The notes under the pieces: generated by a model
Told to the model about the DNA's origin: nothing
Database searches by the model: none
The model's input: the letters and a program-made list of their open reading frames with translations, nothing else
Assembly: GCA_028709785.1 (NCBI GenBank)
Contig: JAQUTK010000001.1
Coordinates: 211,845-253,884 of the forward strand
DNA length: 42,040 nucleotides
Reading direction: 5' to 3'
Source: Bacteroidales bacterium
GTDB taxonomy: Bacteria; Bacteroidota; Bacteroidia; Bacteroidales; JAQUTK01
Program-made: the position numbers and the translations under genes
Shown here: positions 17,100 through 26,379 of the stretch, piece by piece
Numbering within the stretch: the stretch's first letter is position 1
How the letters are laid out: each line of letters begins with the position of its first letter

Positions 17100-17516
17100 T
17101 CAATCGCCGATCTGAAGGAGCCTTGAGCCGTCGGGCTGTTCTGTGATGTAGATATTTACAGTATCTGATGGCAGAAGTTCTTCTATCTTTTCCGGCCATT
17201 CGATCAGACAGATCGCTCCGCTGTAAAAATAGTCTTCGTATCCGAAGTCATACGCTTCGTCAATTTTGTTGATACGGTAGAAGTCAAAATGATAAATCAG
17301 TTCGGCAGTTGCTGTGCGGTATTCATTGATAATGGCAAACGTGGGACTGTTGACCGGATCTTCGACTCCGAGCTGTTCGCAAATAGCTTTTGTAAGTGTG
17401 GTCTTTCCGGCACCCATGCTGCCACGAAAAGCAAAGACCGTGTCGTCTCCCATGTGGCTGATAAAAAAGCGTGCCGCTTCGTTGATGTTATCTAATTGAT
17501 AGGTAAGTTGCTTCAT
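17100..17516 (-). CDS. tsaE: tRNA threonylcarbamoyladenosine biosynthesis ATPase TsaE
   Basis: A 138-residue P-loop ATPase that supports TsaB/TsaD in forming the t6A modification at A37 of ANN-decoding tRNAs. The Walker A motif GSMGAGKTT lies at about 32-40, the [10 protein letters not shown] segment follows, and the family signature LIEWPEKI is near residue 108. Length fits the family. It is the last gene of the minus-strand run, 3 bp after porX, and converges on the GH2 gene with a 7-bp gap, leaving no room for a terminator between them. Confidence 0.95.
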   Translation of the reverse strand: MKQLTYQLDNINEAARFFISHMGDDTVFAFRGSMGAGKTTLTKAICEQLGVEDPVNSPTFAIINEYRTATAELIYHFDFYRINKIDEAYDFGYEDYFYSGAICLIEWPEKIEELLPSDTVNIYITEQPDGSRLLQIGD

Positions 17517-17519
17517 AAT

Positions 17520-19067
17520 TTATTTTTTTGGAGTCAGCGTGATTAAAGGAATCAGCATCTCTTCCAAAGAGAGACCTCCATGTTGGAAAGTTCCTTTGTA
17601 ATAAGATACATAATAGTTATGATTATTGGGATAGGCAAAGAAATCATTGTTAAGTGCAAAGATGTACGAGGTACTGACATTCGGACTAGGCAAACCTGCT
17701 TTTTCCGGTTGCTTGATTTCAAAAACCTGCTTGGGGTTATAGCTTAGATTCTTCCCTTGTTTGTAACGAAGGTTGACGCTGGTGTTGCGGTCGCCTATTA
17801 CTTTCACCGGATTATCCACACGAATGGTACCGTGATCAGTAGTCAATACAATCTTGTATCCCTTCTCAGCCAGAGACTTGAACAACTCGTGTGTAGAGGA
17901 ATGCTTGAACCAGGAGAGTGTCAACGAACGGTATGCCGCTTCAGAAGAGGCGAGTTCGCGGATCATTTTTGATTCTGTACGCGCATGAGAAAGCATATCA
18001 ATGAAGTTTAAAACAATAACATTCAAGTCATTGTTTTGTAACTGAGAGAGATTCTGAATCAATTTCTCACAGGACTGTGAATCCAGTATTTTATTGTATG
18101 AGAAACTGTTCTTTCGTCTGTAGCGATCCAGATGAGTCTGAATAAGAGGCTCTTCATTGAGGTTTTTCATCTCTTCCGACTCTTCATCGACCCAAAGTTC
18201 CGGAAACATCTTTTCAATTTGCAGAGGCATCAGTCCCGAGAAAATAGAGTTTCTGGCATATTGAGTTGCTGTAGGAAGGATACTCAGATAAAGATCTTCA
18301 TCAAAAGTAAAATAGTCGGACAGCGTCTGTTGAACAATGCGCCACTGGTCCAGTCTGAAGTTGTCAATCAGGATAAAGAATACCTTTTCGCCTTTGTCCA
18401 GAATAGGAAAGATCTTCTTCTTAAACAGGTCCGGACTCATGATGGGACGGTTGTCCGGGTTGTTGATCCACCCCAGGTAGTTACGTTTGACAAACTTCCC
18501 AAACTCACTGTTGGCATCCAGTTTCTGAGATTTCAAGATCTCATCCATAGAGTTGTTGCTGCTTTCCAATTCCAGTTCCCAGTAAATGATTTTCTTGTAA
18601 ACCTCTGTCCACTCTTCGTACGAAGCCGCTTCATTGATCTGTGAACTTATTTTGGCAAACTCTTGTTGGTAGGAAGTTGTTGTTGTCTCACTGATGATTC
18701 CTTTTTGATGAACAAACTTCTTTATCGTCAGAAGAATCTGATTCGGATTGACCGGCTTGATCAGATAGTCTGTAATCTTGCTTCCAATCGCCTGGTTCAT
18801 GATATTTTCCTCTTCACTTTTGGTAATCATGACCACAGGCACATTCGGATTGATCTCTTTGATAAAGGAAAGAGTCTCCAATCCGCTGATCCCCGGCATG
18901 TTTTCATCCAGAAAGATGATTTCAAAATCCTCTTCTTTACACTTCTCAACAGCATCCTGACCATTGGTTACAGTAACCACTTCAAAGCCTTTATTTTTCA
19001 AAAAGACGATGTGGGGCCGGAGTAAATCGATCTCATCATCAGCCCATAAAATCCGTTCTTGTTTCAT
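17520..19067 (-). CDS. porX: T9SS response regulator PorX with PglZ phosphoesterase domain
   Basis: 515 residues. An N-terminal receiver domain (about 4-120) has acidic pocket Asp10/Asp11, phospho-acceptor Asp54 (in FLDENMPG), and Lys104 (in DYLIKPVNP). A helical linker (about 125-200) leads into a C-terminal PglZ domain of the alkaline-phosphatase fold, with metal-ligand-type motifs NFIDMLSHART and LTTDHGTIRVDN. In Porphyromonas gingivalis, PorX works with the kinase PorY and sigma factor SigP to control Type IX secretion genes, and its PglZ domain cleaves oligonucleotides. The same job is inferred here. The start overlaps the porW stop by 4 bp (ATGA), so translation is probably coupled. No porY-like kinase is in the window. 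Confidence 0.93.
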   Translation of the reverse strand: MKQERILWADDEIDLLRPHIVFLKNKGFEVVTVTNGQDAVEKCKEEDFEIIFLDENMPGISGLETLSFIKEINPNVPVVMITKSEEENIMNQAIGSKITDYLIKPVNPNQILLTIKKFVHQKGIISETTTTSYQQEFAKISSQINEAASYEEWTEVYKKIIYWELELESSNNSMDEILKSQKLDANSEFGKFVKRNYLGWINNPDNRPIMSPDLFKKKIFPILDKGEKVFFILIDNFRLDQWRIVQQTLSDYFTFDEDLYLSILPTATQYARNSIFSGLMPLQIEKMFPELWVDEESEEMKNLNEEPLIQTHLDRYRRKNSFSYNKILDSQSCEKLIQNLSQLQNNDLNVIVLNFIDMLSHARTESKMIRELASSEAAYRSLTLSWFKHSSTHELFKSLAEKGYKIVLTTDHGTIRVDNPVKVIGDRNTSVNLRYKQGKNLSYNPKQVFEIKQPEKAGLPSPNVSTSYIFALNNDFFAYPNNHNYYVSYYKGTFQHGGLSLEEMLIPLITLTPKK

Positions 19068-21844
19068 TCTGTCAAAGGTGTATCAGGTTGATTGTAATGT
19101 TCTTCGTAATACTTGAAATAATCATCAAAAGAGAAGTATTTCTTCAGTAGATCATAATTCTTTACAGATATGACGACGGGTCGTATCTGTCGGTTCATGT
19201 CAGCATCAAGCACTTCGCGTTCGTAAAACATTTGCTTATACCACATGATATCATCATAGGTTGCGAAACCGGAAACAATAAGCAGTTCAATGTCGTTAAA
19301 GGTGCTGTTTGCGAGGTCAAAGTTCTTCACCAGGAAGTTGGAGAAGTTGTAGCTTGCCACATTGAACAGCAGTTTGTTGTTGTCCACCGTTCCTGAAGGA
19401 TAGGCGAGGAGCAACAGGTATGGTGTCTCTTTCTCATCAGAGAATGAGATCTTGACGGAGTCTGTTTTTGTAGAGTCATTCGCCGCCAGTTTGCGCTCCC
19501 AGATAGAAGATGAAATGTTGCCTCCATCGGCCAGATCGCGTCCTTCATAAATACCTTTTCCAATCGCTGTCGCCAGTTCGCTGACATCACTCGAAGGATA
19601 CTCTTTCAACAGCAGATCGATGATCTCCTTAAATCCCTCTTTGTCACCCTCCTTCAGCAGAGAAAGCGCATAGACAAGCATGTATTTGGGCATCAGTTCA
19701 GCCTTTGGATATTTGCCGCGGATCATCTCATAATTACTTTTTACCAGACCGGACTGCTTCTCGAGATAAGCTTTGTAGGTATCCACATAGACAGAATCCT
19801 GAATCTGACGGGCCATCAGAAACTCATGTTCAAAGTTTGGATCAGCAAGCAAAACAGCGTTTTCGTTGTCAGGAAACTCATTAATAAGCTTCATTCGGTA
19901 ATATTCCGCTTTCTCTTTGTCCTTCTTCCTATAATAGATCTGGAATAAATTATAGTAGGTATCTGCCAGAAAATCATTCTCCGGAAATCTGGAGAGCAGG
20001 CTCTCAAAACTTTTCAAAGCGGCATCGTAATCATTGAGATTGTTTTTCAAAATAAAGCCGACATTGTAAAGACCTTCGCGGATAAGCACATTCGAAGCCT
20101 CAAACTCTTCAGGTGTGGAAGGAAGTTGTGCCAGGTAATACTCCGGAGTTTCCAATTCGTCTTCCAACGAATCTTTTGCAGCCGTTTTTGTCGAGTCATT
20201 CTTCAGAGAGCCGGCAGCAGTTTGGGTTGCAGTTGAGTCGCCGGGCATTTGAGGAGTATCCTCCTTCGTGTCCGCTAAGATGGCGGCAGCTTTTGTTTTC
20301 CTGCGCCAGTTGTCTTCGAGTTTGCGGTTTCCCCATTTCTGTTGAAAAGCACTTTTCCCTTCAGCCATAGCCGTCTGATTGTAAAAATACCAGGACTTGT
20401 CCACATTCGTACTTTTGGGTGTCGGTGTCACAGGCCTGTTTGTTGCCGGAGTCGTTTTGCCTCCTCTCTTTTCCATCTGTGCCTTGATATCCTCCGATTT
20501 GGCCTCCTCCTTTGCCTTCTTAACCTGTTCGATAACAGCTTTGATGACTTTCATCTTTTCCTCTTCAGGCATACGGGCCAGTGCTTGTATACTGTCCTGC
20601 TCTTCAATATTTCGGGCATACACACTCATATCATCAAGTACCGGACAAAGTATGGCAAGCCGTTTGTATTCCTCACTCTCCTTGCTAAAAAGTCCGAAAG
20701 CCTGAGAATAGCAAGGTTGCGCATGCATGTATTTACGTTGCGCATAATAAATATCACCCATCTTTAAGAAACAGACCGCTTTATCAATACCAGCACGTTT
20801 GCTTAAGGTGACCCCTTTCCCGTAACTTTCAAGGGCTTTTACGGTATCACCCTGTTGCAAATAGAGATTTCCCAACGCATAATAGACCATGTCCAGATAG
20901 TTGAGATTTTTTCCGCTTTTAGCCATCCGTTTCAGTTTGGAAAGGCTCTTCTTGGTGTTGTTACCGGTCGCTACTTCGGTTTGTTTGATCCTGGCGCTGA
21001 TCTCCGTTACGTAAGGCGGATTTTTGCGAATGACTTTTCCGTAGTAGCTGTACGCCTCTTCTTTCTGACCATCCATTTGATAGAGCTGAGCCAGTAAAAA
21101 CTGCCATCTCAGCTTCTCATCACTATTTGCTGATTTAAGCGCATCTTTGAGATAGGGGATCGCTTCTTTGTATTTTTTCTGTTTAAGCAGGTAGTCACAA
21201 TAGGCAGCCGTATATAGATTTTTTGCTTTCCCTTCGAGTTTCTCAACATCTGTCTTGTGCATCAGATCCTCGGCTTCATAAAACCATTTCATCTCATTGT
21301 AGCAACGCATTTGCCAGATACGAGCTTCATTGACAATCTTTTCATCGCCCACATAATGGCGCATGATATAAGAAAAAACGGAGGAGGCTCCCATAAAGTC
21401 GCCTTTGTGAAACAGCGATTTTCCCCACAAAAACCAGGCATTGTACAGAAAAGGATTAAACTCTTCCTGATTGATGAAACGGATATACTTGGGATCTTTC
21501 AGCTTGTTGCGGTTCTTCTTTGGCTTTACTTTGATAGAGTGTGCCTTGATTGCGATTTTGCTTTTTTCAATGGCAGCGTCAAAATCGCCTCCACCTCCTC
21601 CCTTATCGCCTACGTCGCTGATACGATAGAGACTGATTGGTTTGGTGTAATCTTCTTTGTAGGCGGTATTTAACGCTTTCTCTCCTTTCAGATAAGCCTG
21701 ATGACCATTGAAATAGACGTTATAACGAGTTGTAAAGGCATGAAAGCTACGGGTCTTCCACGTGTTTTTCTGCGTAGAACACCCCATCAGCATGACAATG
21801 GATAGAAATGCCGGTAAATAATATTTCAGCTTCGTCTTCACCAC
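19064..21844 (-). CDS. porW: T9SS TPR lipoprotein PorW/SprE
   Basis: About 926 residues. The frame is open to an ATG at 21985, but that would overlap the upstream gene by 106 bp and hide the signal peptide. A GTG at 21844 (or the adjacent GTG at 21841) gives a lipoprotein signal ending at Cys22 (VMLMGC) with a 35-bp gap after the previous gene. After a conserved NTWKTRSFHAFTTRYNVYFN block come many tetratricopeptide repeats (to about residue 440 and again about 600-800), split by a low-complexity linker rich in Lys, Thr, Pro and Ala. PorW (SprE in Flavobacterium) is needed for Type IX secretion and is thought to link core T9SS parts. It is followed by porX with a 4-bp overlap. Confidence 0.88.
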   Translation of the reverse strand: MVKTKLKYYLPAFLSIVMLMGCSTQKNTWKTRSFHAFTTRYNVYFNGHQAYLKGEKALNTAYKEDYTKPISLYRISDVGDKGGGGGDFDAAIEKSKIAIKAHSIKVKPKKNRNKLKDPKYIRFINQEEFNPFLYNAWFLWGKSLFHKGDFMGASSVFSYIMRHYVGDEKIVNEARIWQMRCYNEMKWFYEAEDLMHKTDVEKLEGKAKNLYTAAYCDYLLKQKKYKEAIPYLKDALKSANSDEKLRWQFLLAQLYQMDGQKEEAYSYYGKVIRKNPPYVTEISARIKQTEVATGNNTKKSLSKLKRMAKSGKNLNYLDMVYYALGNLYLQQGDTVKALESYGKGVTLSKRAGIDKAVCFLKMGDIYYAQRKYMHAQPCYSQAFGLFSKESEEYKRLAILCPVLDDMSVYARNIEEQDSIQALARMPEEEKMKVIKAVIEQVKKAKEEAKSEDIKAQMEKRGGKTTPATNRPVTPTPKSTNVDKSWYFYNQTAMAEGKSAFQQKWGNRKLEDNWRRKTKAAAILADTKEDTPQMPGDSTATQTAAGSLKNDSTKTAAKDSLEDELETPEYYLAQLPSTPEEFEASNVLIREGLYNVGFILKNNLNDYDAALKSFESLLSRFPENDFLADTYYNLFQIYYRKKDKEKAEYYRMKLINEFPDNENAVLLADPNFEHEFLMARQIQDSVYVDTYKAYLEKQSGLVKSNYEMIRGKYPKAELMPKYMLVYALSLLKEGDKEGFKEIIDLLLKEYPSSDVSELATAIGKGIYEGRDLADGGNISSSIWERKLAANDSTKTDSVKISFSDEKETPYLLLLAYPSGTVDNNKLLFNVASYNFSNFLVKNFDLANSTFNDIELLIVSGFATYDDIMWYKQMFYEREVLDADMNRQIRPVVISVKNYDLLKKYFSFDDYFKYYEEHYNQPDTPLTE

Positions 21845-21879
21845 TTTTTTTATACTGTAATAACTGAATCGAAGCAGTT

Positions 21880-22323
21880 TTATTGCTTTGATTTTCTGAA
21901 CCTTCGTTCGCGGACCACCATGAGTATCTCTTCTTTCAGTGTTTCCGGTATCTCGATTCCCCGTAGCTGAAGACTTCGCGTCCATCCGGCTACTTCCTCC
22001 TCTTTTAAGGTGTAGAATACTTCTGCAAACTCACTGACAGCCTTTTCGGAATACGCTTCAGAGGATACGCCAATGTAAGCATCCAGTTCTTCGTCGTCAT
22101 AGTATTCTATTTTGTCCTTCATAAGCAACAGGGAGTCTTTTTCACAAATCTCATGTTGACCACAACATCCTTCTTGATCATCCTCTTCTTTTTCAGGGGA
22201 TTGCACGTTAGCTCTTTGGGGCTTATCGGTCAGACGTCCGGTTTTTCTCAACCATTTGTCTGCAAGGAAACAGACAATACCCAGTATGAGTAGTGAGAGA
22301 GTCAGAATAATAAACGGTTCCAT
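21880..22323 (-). CDS. Small membrane-anchored protein with a CCGxHxxC motif, between aroA and porW
   Basis: 147 residues. One N-terminal membrane helix (about 4-22) is followed by a basic stretch (KWLRKTGR). An acidic linker leads to a compact cysteine/histidine cluster, CCGQHEIC (about residues 53-60), which looks suited to binding a metal or cluster. The remaining 85 residues are helical and acidic. I know this only as a conserved Bacteroidota hypothetical found next to porW; it carries no recognised enzymatic motif. Its start is 1 bp after the aroA stop and porW starts 35 bp after its end, so all three share a transcript. A role near the T9SS machinery is a reasonable guess, unproven. Confidence 0.75.
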   Translation of the reverse strand: MEPFIILTLSLLILGIVCFLADKWLRKTGRLTDKPQRANVQSPEKEEDDQEGCCGQHEICEKDSLLLMKDKIEYYDDEELDAYIGVSSEAYSEKAVSEFAEVFYTLKEEEVAGWTRSLQLRGIEIPETLKEEILMVVRERRFRKSKQ

Positions 22324-22324
22324 A

Positions 22325-23554
22325 TTATATATTTTCTGTATGGATTGTAAATCCGGCTTGTTTCAGGTTTTCCCAATAGTTGGGATAAGATTTTGAAACA
22401 ACTTGCGGATCTTCAATTCGAATTTCTTTTAATTTGAGGGCAGCAGGAGCAAAAGCCATGGCCATGCGATGGTCTTCGTAGGTTGCAATGACCGGAACTT
22501 CTTCCGCCGTGCACCGCTCTCCATTCCATTCAAGTACGTTCTCCTCTGATTCACGGAGCCGATAACCCAACTTCTTCATCTCTTCAATCAGCGCATGGAT
22601 ACGATCCGTCTCTTTGATCTTCAGACTTTGAAGTCCGGTGAAGCGAAAAGGAATATTCATCAGGGCCGAAGTGACTACAAAAGTCTGCGCAAGATCCGGT
22701 TGATCGACGAAGTCGTAAACAAATCGATCGCAATGTTCTTTCTGCTTGCGGAGTAACACCCCTCTTTCGGTATAGTGCGTTGTAATGCCCAGCAGACTGA
22801 ATATTTCTGTCAGTCGGGCATCTCCCTGGTAACTGTTTTCCTTCAGACCGAGCAGCTCAATCTCCTGTTCGTCGCATAAAGCTGCCATCTGATACCAGTA
22901 GGAGGCAGCAGACCAATCAGACTCCACGACAAATGGTGTTGGCTTATATGCTTGCGGAGCGATCGAGATGGTATTGCCTGTCCAGTTACTTTCTATACCA
23001 AATTCTCTCATCAAACTCAGGGTCAGGTGGATGTATGGTTTGGAAATAACGGTACCGGAAAGATCTATTTTCAGACCGTTATGCATCTTCGGGGCAATCA
23101 TCAGCAAGGCAGAGATGTACTGCGAACTGATACTTCCATCCAGTGTTATTGTACCACCTTTCAATGTGGTGCCTGTAATCTTCAGAGGAGGATATCCCTC
23201 TTTCTCCAGATATTCCGGTTGGCCTCCCAGCGTACGCAGCGCATCGAAGAGTATGCGGATCGGACGGTTTTTCATCCGTTCCGTACCGGTCAGTATCCAC
23301 TCGCCGGGTTGTTGTGCCAGGTATGCAGTCAGGAAACGCATGGCAGTACCGGCCGCTTTTATATCTATGGTAGATTTTCCTTGTGTCAATGCCGCAATCA
23401 TCACATCCGTATCATCACAATCAGAGAGATTTTCCAAAGGAGAATCTGAGTTGCAGAGGGCATGAATGATCAGTGCTCTGTTACTAATGCTTTTTGATGC
23501 AGGAAGTTGTACTACCGAATGAATGGCTTCAGGTGCTTGAATGAGGTATTTCAT
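22325..23554 (-). CDS. aroA: 3-phosphoshikimate 1-carboxyvinyltransferase (EPSP synthase)
   Basis: A 409-residue cytosolic enzyme that joins phosphoenolpyruvate to shikimate-3-phosphate, the sixth step of the shikimate pathway. Motifs in order: PASKSISNRALI (phosphate-binding Lys, Ser and Arg, about 18-29), AAGTAMRF, TERMKNRPI, SSQYISALLM, ESDWSAASYW, KIKETDRIHAL and YEDHRMAMAFA. Length is slightly short of the usual 420-440 but all motifs are present. In GTAMRF, Phe follows Arg where many class I enzymes have Pro. It heads the minus-strand run that includes porW, porX and tsaE, and probably uses the -7 box at 23583-23590. Confidence 0.95.
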   Translation of the reverse strand: MKYLIQAPEAIHSVVQLPASKSISNRALIIHALCNSDSPLENLSDCDDTDVMIAALTQGKSTIDIKAAGTAMRFLTAYLAQQPGEWILTGTERMKNRPIRILFDALRTLGGQPEYLEKEGYPPLKITGTTLKGGTITLDGSISSQYISALLMIAPKMHNGLKIDLSGTVISKPYIHLTLSLMREFGIESNWTGNTISIAPQAYKPTPFVVESDWSAASYWYQMAALCDEQEIELLGLKENSYQGDARLTEIFSLLGITTHYTERGVLLRKQKEHCDRFVYDFVDQPDLAQTFVVTSALMNIPFRFTGLQSLKIKETDRIHALIEEMKKLGYRLRESEENVLEWNGERCTAEEVPVIATYEDHRMAMAFAPAALKLKEIRIEDPQVVSKSYPNYWENLKQAGFTIHTENI

Positions 23555-23582
23555 ACGTAAGAAGTCTGTTGAATATTGAATG

Positions 23583-23590
23583 CAAAAATA
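23583..23590 (-). promoter_or_regulatory. -7 promoter element for the aroA-porW-porX-tsaE run
   Basis: On the minus strand it reads TATTTTTG, a full match to TAnnTTTG, 28 bp upstream of aroA. The -33 region is weak. It is the only promoter-like element seen for all five genes. Confidence 0.5.
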
Positions 23591-23672
23591 CGGATTTAAA
23601 TTTACTTGATTGAATGTTGCGATGCAAAATAGATAGTATGTGCGTGATAATAATCAGAAAAGAAGGGTAGTG

Positions 23673-23704
23673 TTGCTTTGATTTGGGAAAAACATGTAAT
23701 TTTG
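23673..23704 (+). promoter_or_regulatory. Promoter for the transglutaminase-like lipoprotein
   Basis: -33 TTG (23673-23675) and -7 TAATTTTG (23697-23704, full match to TAnnTTTG) are separated by 21 bp. It lies 32 bp before the start codon and diverges from the aroA promoter. Confidence 0.6.
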
Positions 23705-23736
23705 TACAATCACTTCCTGACTAATAATTTATAGAA

Positions 23737-26364
23737 ATGATCAGCTTCAAACGAATAATCTCCCTGATGATCTTAACTTTTGTGCTGCTCTCTTGTGGCA
23801 AAGAGAAACATCTGATCTCTGATCCTGTGTATCTTTCGAAAGTGGAACAGCAATTTGCGAAAAGAAAGTCATTGGCAATCTCCCGTGATTCAGCTTTGTT
23901 TTCTGTCTTTAAGCAACCTCTGACACTTTCACAAAAAGAGGGTCTGGAGTTTCTTTATGCCTATATGCCATTAAGTGATCTTGCTGATTATAACGGTTCT
24001 TTTTTTCTGCAACAGGTTGATTATGCTCTGAAAGCCCGTGCGACTTTTAAGTGGGGAGAAAAGATCCCGGAAGATATCTTTCTCCATTTTGTGCTTCCTT
24101 ATCGCGTCAATACTGAGAATCTGGATTCGGCGCGTGTGGTCTTTTTCAACGAATTGAAAGATCGTGTAAAGGGACTTTCCGATGTGGAGGCAGCGTTGGA
24201 AGTCAATCACTGGTGTCGTGAGAAAGTTAGTTACCGTGGCACCGACGGACGAACCTCAGCGCCACTGGCTACACTGATGAATGCTTTTGGAAGATGTGGC
24301 GAAGAATCAACCTTTACAGTCATGGCCTTGCGCTCGGTAGGTATTCCCGCGCGACAAGTTTATACGCCCCGTTGGGCACATCAGGATGATAATCATGCAT
24401 GGGTTGAGGCTTATGTGGATGGCAAATGGCAGTATATGGGAGCCTGCGAACCGGAAGCCCGGTTGAATGTCGGATGGTTTGATATTCCTGCCAAACGCGC
24501 GATGCTGATCCATACAAAAGCCTTTGGCGATTATAATGGTACGGAAGATGTGATCCGGAAAGAGTCTCTCTTCTCTGAACTCAACCTTCTTCCTTCCTAT
24601 ACCCGAAGCAAATTACTGACGGTAAAGGTGACCGACGCAGAAGGTAAAGATCTTGTTGGCGCCCACGTGGATTTTTGTCTGTATAACTATGCGGAGTTTT
24701 ATCCGATAGCGAAAGCGAAGAGTGACTCGACCGGATGCTGCTCCGTGCATATCGGTTTGGGAGATCTCTGTGTCTGGGCTTCTACCGATTCGATCTATAA
24801 TTACAAGGTAATATCCGTTGAGAAAACCGATACGGTGACCCTTGCTTTGACAAAGAAACCCGGTGAGGAATACACCGAAGAGTATGACCTCACGGTTCCA
24901 AAAGAAGTCAATGTAAAGATGCTTCCGGCAGAGGAGATAAAAGCGAACAATATCCGTCTTGCGCGGGAAGATTCCATGCGCCAGAGTTTTATGAACCGAT
25001 TCCCATCCCGGGAGTATGCCCTCAAACTGGCTGATTCTCTTCAACTGAATCGCGAGTCAGTGGCACATTTCATGAAGCTGAGTTATGGCAATCACCCGCA
25101 AATTGAGTTCTATTTTAGAATGAACGGAATCTATCCTTGTGCAATGTATCTGTTGGAATCGCTTTCTGAAAAAGATATCCGGGATGTACCGGTCAATGTG
25201 CTCGAAGATCATCTGGTGTACACGACTCCTCATCCCGAGTTGCCTTTGGATGTATTCAAAGAAGGAATCCTTTCTCCCCGTGTCAGCAATGAGGCTCTCA
25301 CTCCATGGAGAAAATTGTTCAGGGGCTCCTTTGACAGTGATTTCAAATTCCAGGTAAAAAAAGATATTCATTACCTGATCGGCTGGATGAAAAGAACCAT
25401 TAAGATTGATTCGGTCAATAATTATTATAATTGTCCGCTGACACCGATTGGAGTGCATCAGCTTAAGGTCGCCGACCGCCACTCGCGCGATATCTATTTT
25501 GTGGCTTTGTGTCGTGCATTTGATATCCCTGCGCGGATCAATACTGCCACAGGTGCGGTGCAATACTACAAGGTGAATGAATGGGTGGATCTTTATCTGG
25601 AAGGAAAGCCGGCAACTACCGGACATGCTCAGTTGGACCTGACGAAAGGGGACGGTGACCTACCGGATCTGAATTATGCGCAGCATTATACCCTTGGTAT
25701 ATTCAAAAACGGACGGTTCGCTACGCTGGATTATGAAAGTGATAAGGCGGTCGCTTCCTGGCCGGTTTCTCTGTCGCTCGCTCCGGGCTATTACTTGTTG
25801 GTGACCGGTAACAGATACAATGACGGTAATGTGCGCGCCAAACTGACTTTCTTCAATTTGAAAGAGAATCAGAAACGCACACTGCCTGTGAAACAACTTC
25901 CTTTGATAGAACGAAGAGAGGTACTCGGACAGATTGATATGCAGTCAAAGATTGTAGGGCTGGATGGTGTTGAGACCACATTAGCTGCTCTTTCAAAAGG
26001 AAAAGGAATCATACTTGCGGTGGTGGATCCGGCGAACGAGCCAACCAGACATATTTTTGCCGATCTTCCTGCTGTAAAGGGAGGTCTGGATGAATGGGGA
26101 GGTACGTTGCTATGCATGATCCCGGACGATAAGCTGACGAAGGCTTTTAATCCTGCCGAATATACCGGACTTCCGGCAAAGACCCTCTTTAGCAAAGACA
26201 AGGATCGCGCGGTGTTTAAGAGTTTCCTGAAGTCGTGTGGGAAGAGTGATGAAATACTGCCTACTGTTGTCTTTATTTCCGAAACGGGAGAGATTATATA
26301 CCTCTCGCAAGGATATAAGATTGGCATTGGTCCGCAATTGTTGAAGGCAGTCAAGTTTAACTAA
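23737..26364 (+). CDS. Multidomain transglutaminase-like lipoprotein with thioredoxin-like tail
   Basis: 875 residues. The signal sequence ends at lipobox Cys20 (VLLSCGKEK). A transglutaminase-like domain (about 90-260) carries Cys187 (in GRCGEES) and His220 (in DDNHAWVEAY); the third residue is probably in the following CEPEA segment. Next is an immunoglobulin- or carboxypeptidase-regulatory-like domain (about 285-370). A second stretch near 580-650, HSRDIYFVALCRAFDIPAR then YKVNEWVDLYLEG, mirrors the first catalytic core but lacks the Cys (His582/Ser583 in its place). The last 130 residues look like a thioredoxin fold without a CxxC. It is probably surface- or periplasm-facing; substrate unknown. 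The SUI1 gene starts 15 bp later. Confidence 0.8.
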   Translation: MISFKRIISLMILTFVLLSCGKEKHLISDPVYLSKVEQQFAKRKSLAISRDSALFSVFKQPLTLSQKEGLEFLYAYMPLSDLADYNGSFFLQQVDYALKARATFKWGEKIPEDIFLHFVLPYRVNTENLDSARVVFFNELKDRVKGLSDVEAALEVNHWCREKVSYRGTDGRTSAPLATLMNAFGRCGEESTFTVMALRSVGIPARQVYTPRWAHQDDNHAWVEAYVDGKWQYMGACEPEARLNVGWFDIPAKRAMLIHTKAFGDYNGTEDVIRKESLFSELNLLPSYTRSKLLTVKVTDAEGKDLVGAHVDFCLYNYAEFYPIAKAKSDSTGCCSVHIGLGDLCVWASTDSIYNYKVISVEKTDTVTLALTKKPGEEYTEEYDLTVPKEVNVKMLPAEEIKANNIRLAREDSMRQSFMNRFPSREYALKLADSLQLNRESVAHFMKLSYGNHPQIEFYFRMNGIYPCAMYLLESLSEKDIRDVPVNVLEDHLVYTTPHPELPLDVFKEGILSPRVSNEALTPWRKLFRGSFDSDFKFQVKKDIHYLIGWMKRTIKIDSVNNYYNCPLTPIGVHQLKVADRHSRDIYFVALCRAFDIPARINTATGAVQYYKVNEWVDLYLEGKPATTGHAQLDLTKGDGDLPDLNYAQHYTLGIFKNGRFATLDYESDKAVASWPVSLSLAPGYYLLVTGNRYNDGNVRAKLTFFNLKENQKRTLPVKQLPLIERREVLGQIDMQSKIVGLDGVETTLAALSKGKGIILAVVDPANEPTRHIFADLPAVKGGLDEWGGTLLCMIPDDKLTKAFNPAEYTGLPAKTLFSKDKDRAVFKSFLKSCGKSDEILPTVVFISETGEIIYLSQGYKIGIGPQLLKAVKFN

Positions 26365-26379
26365 AACAGTGATATAATA

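Noticed and set aside
22325..23554. Broken or truncated aroA because of its shorter length
   Set aside because: All substrate-binding motifs are present in order and in one frame, so it is probably functional.
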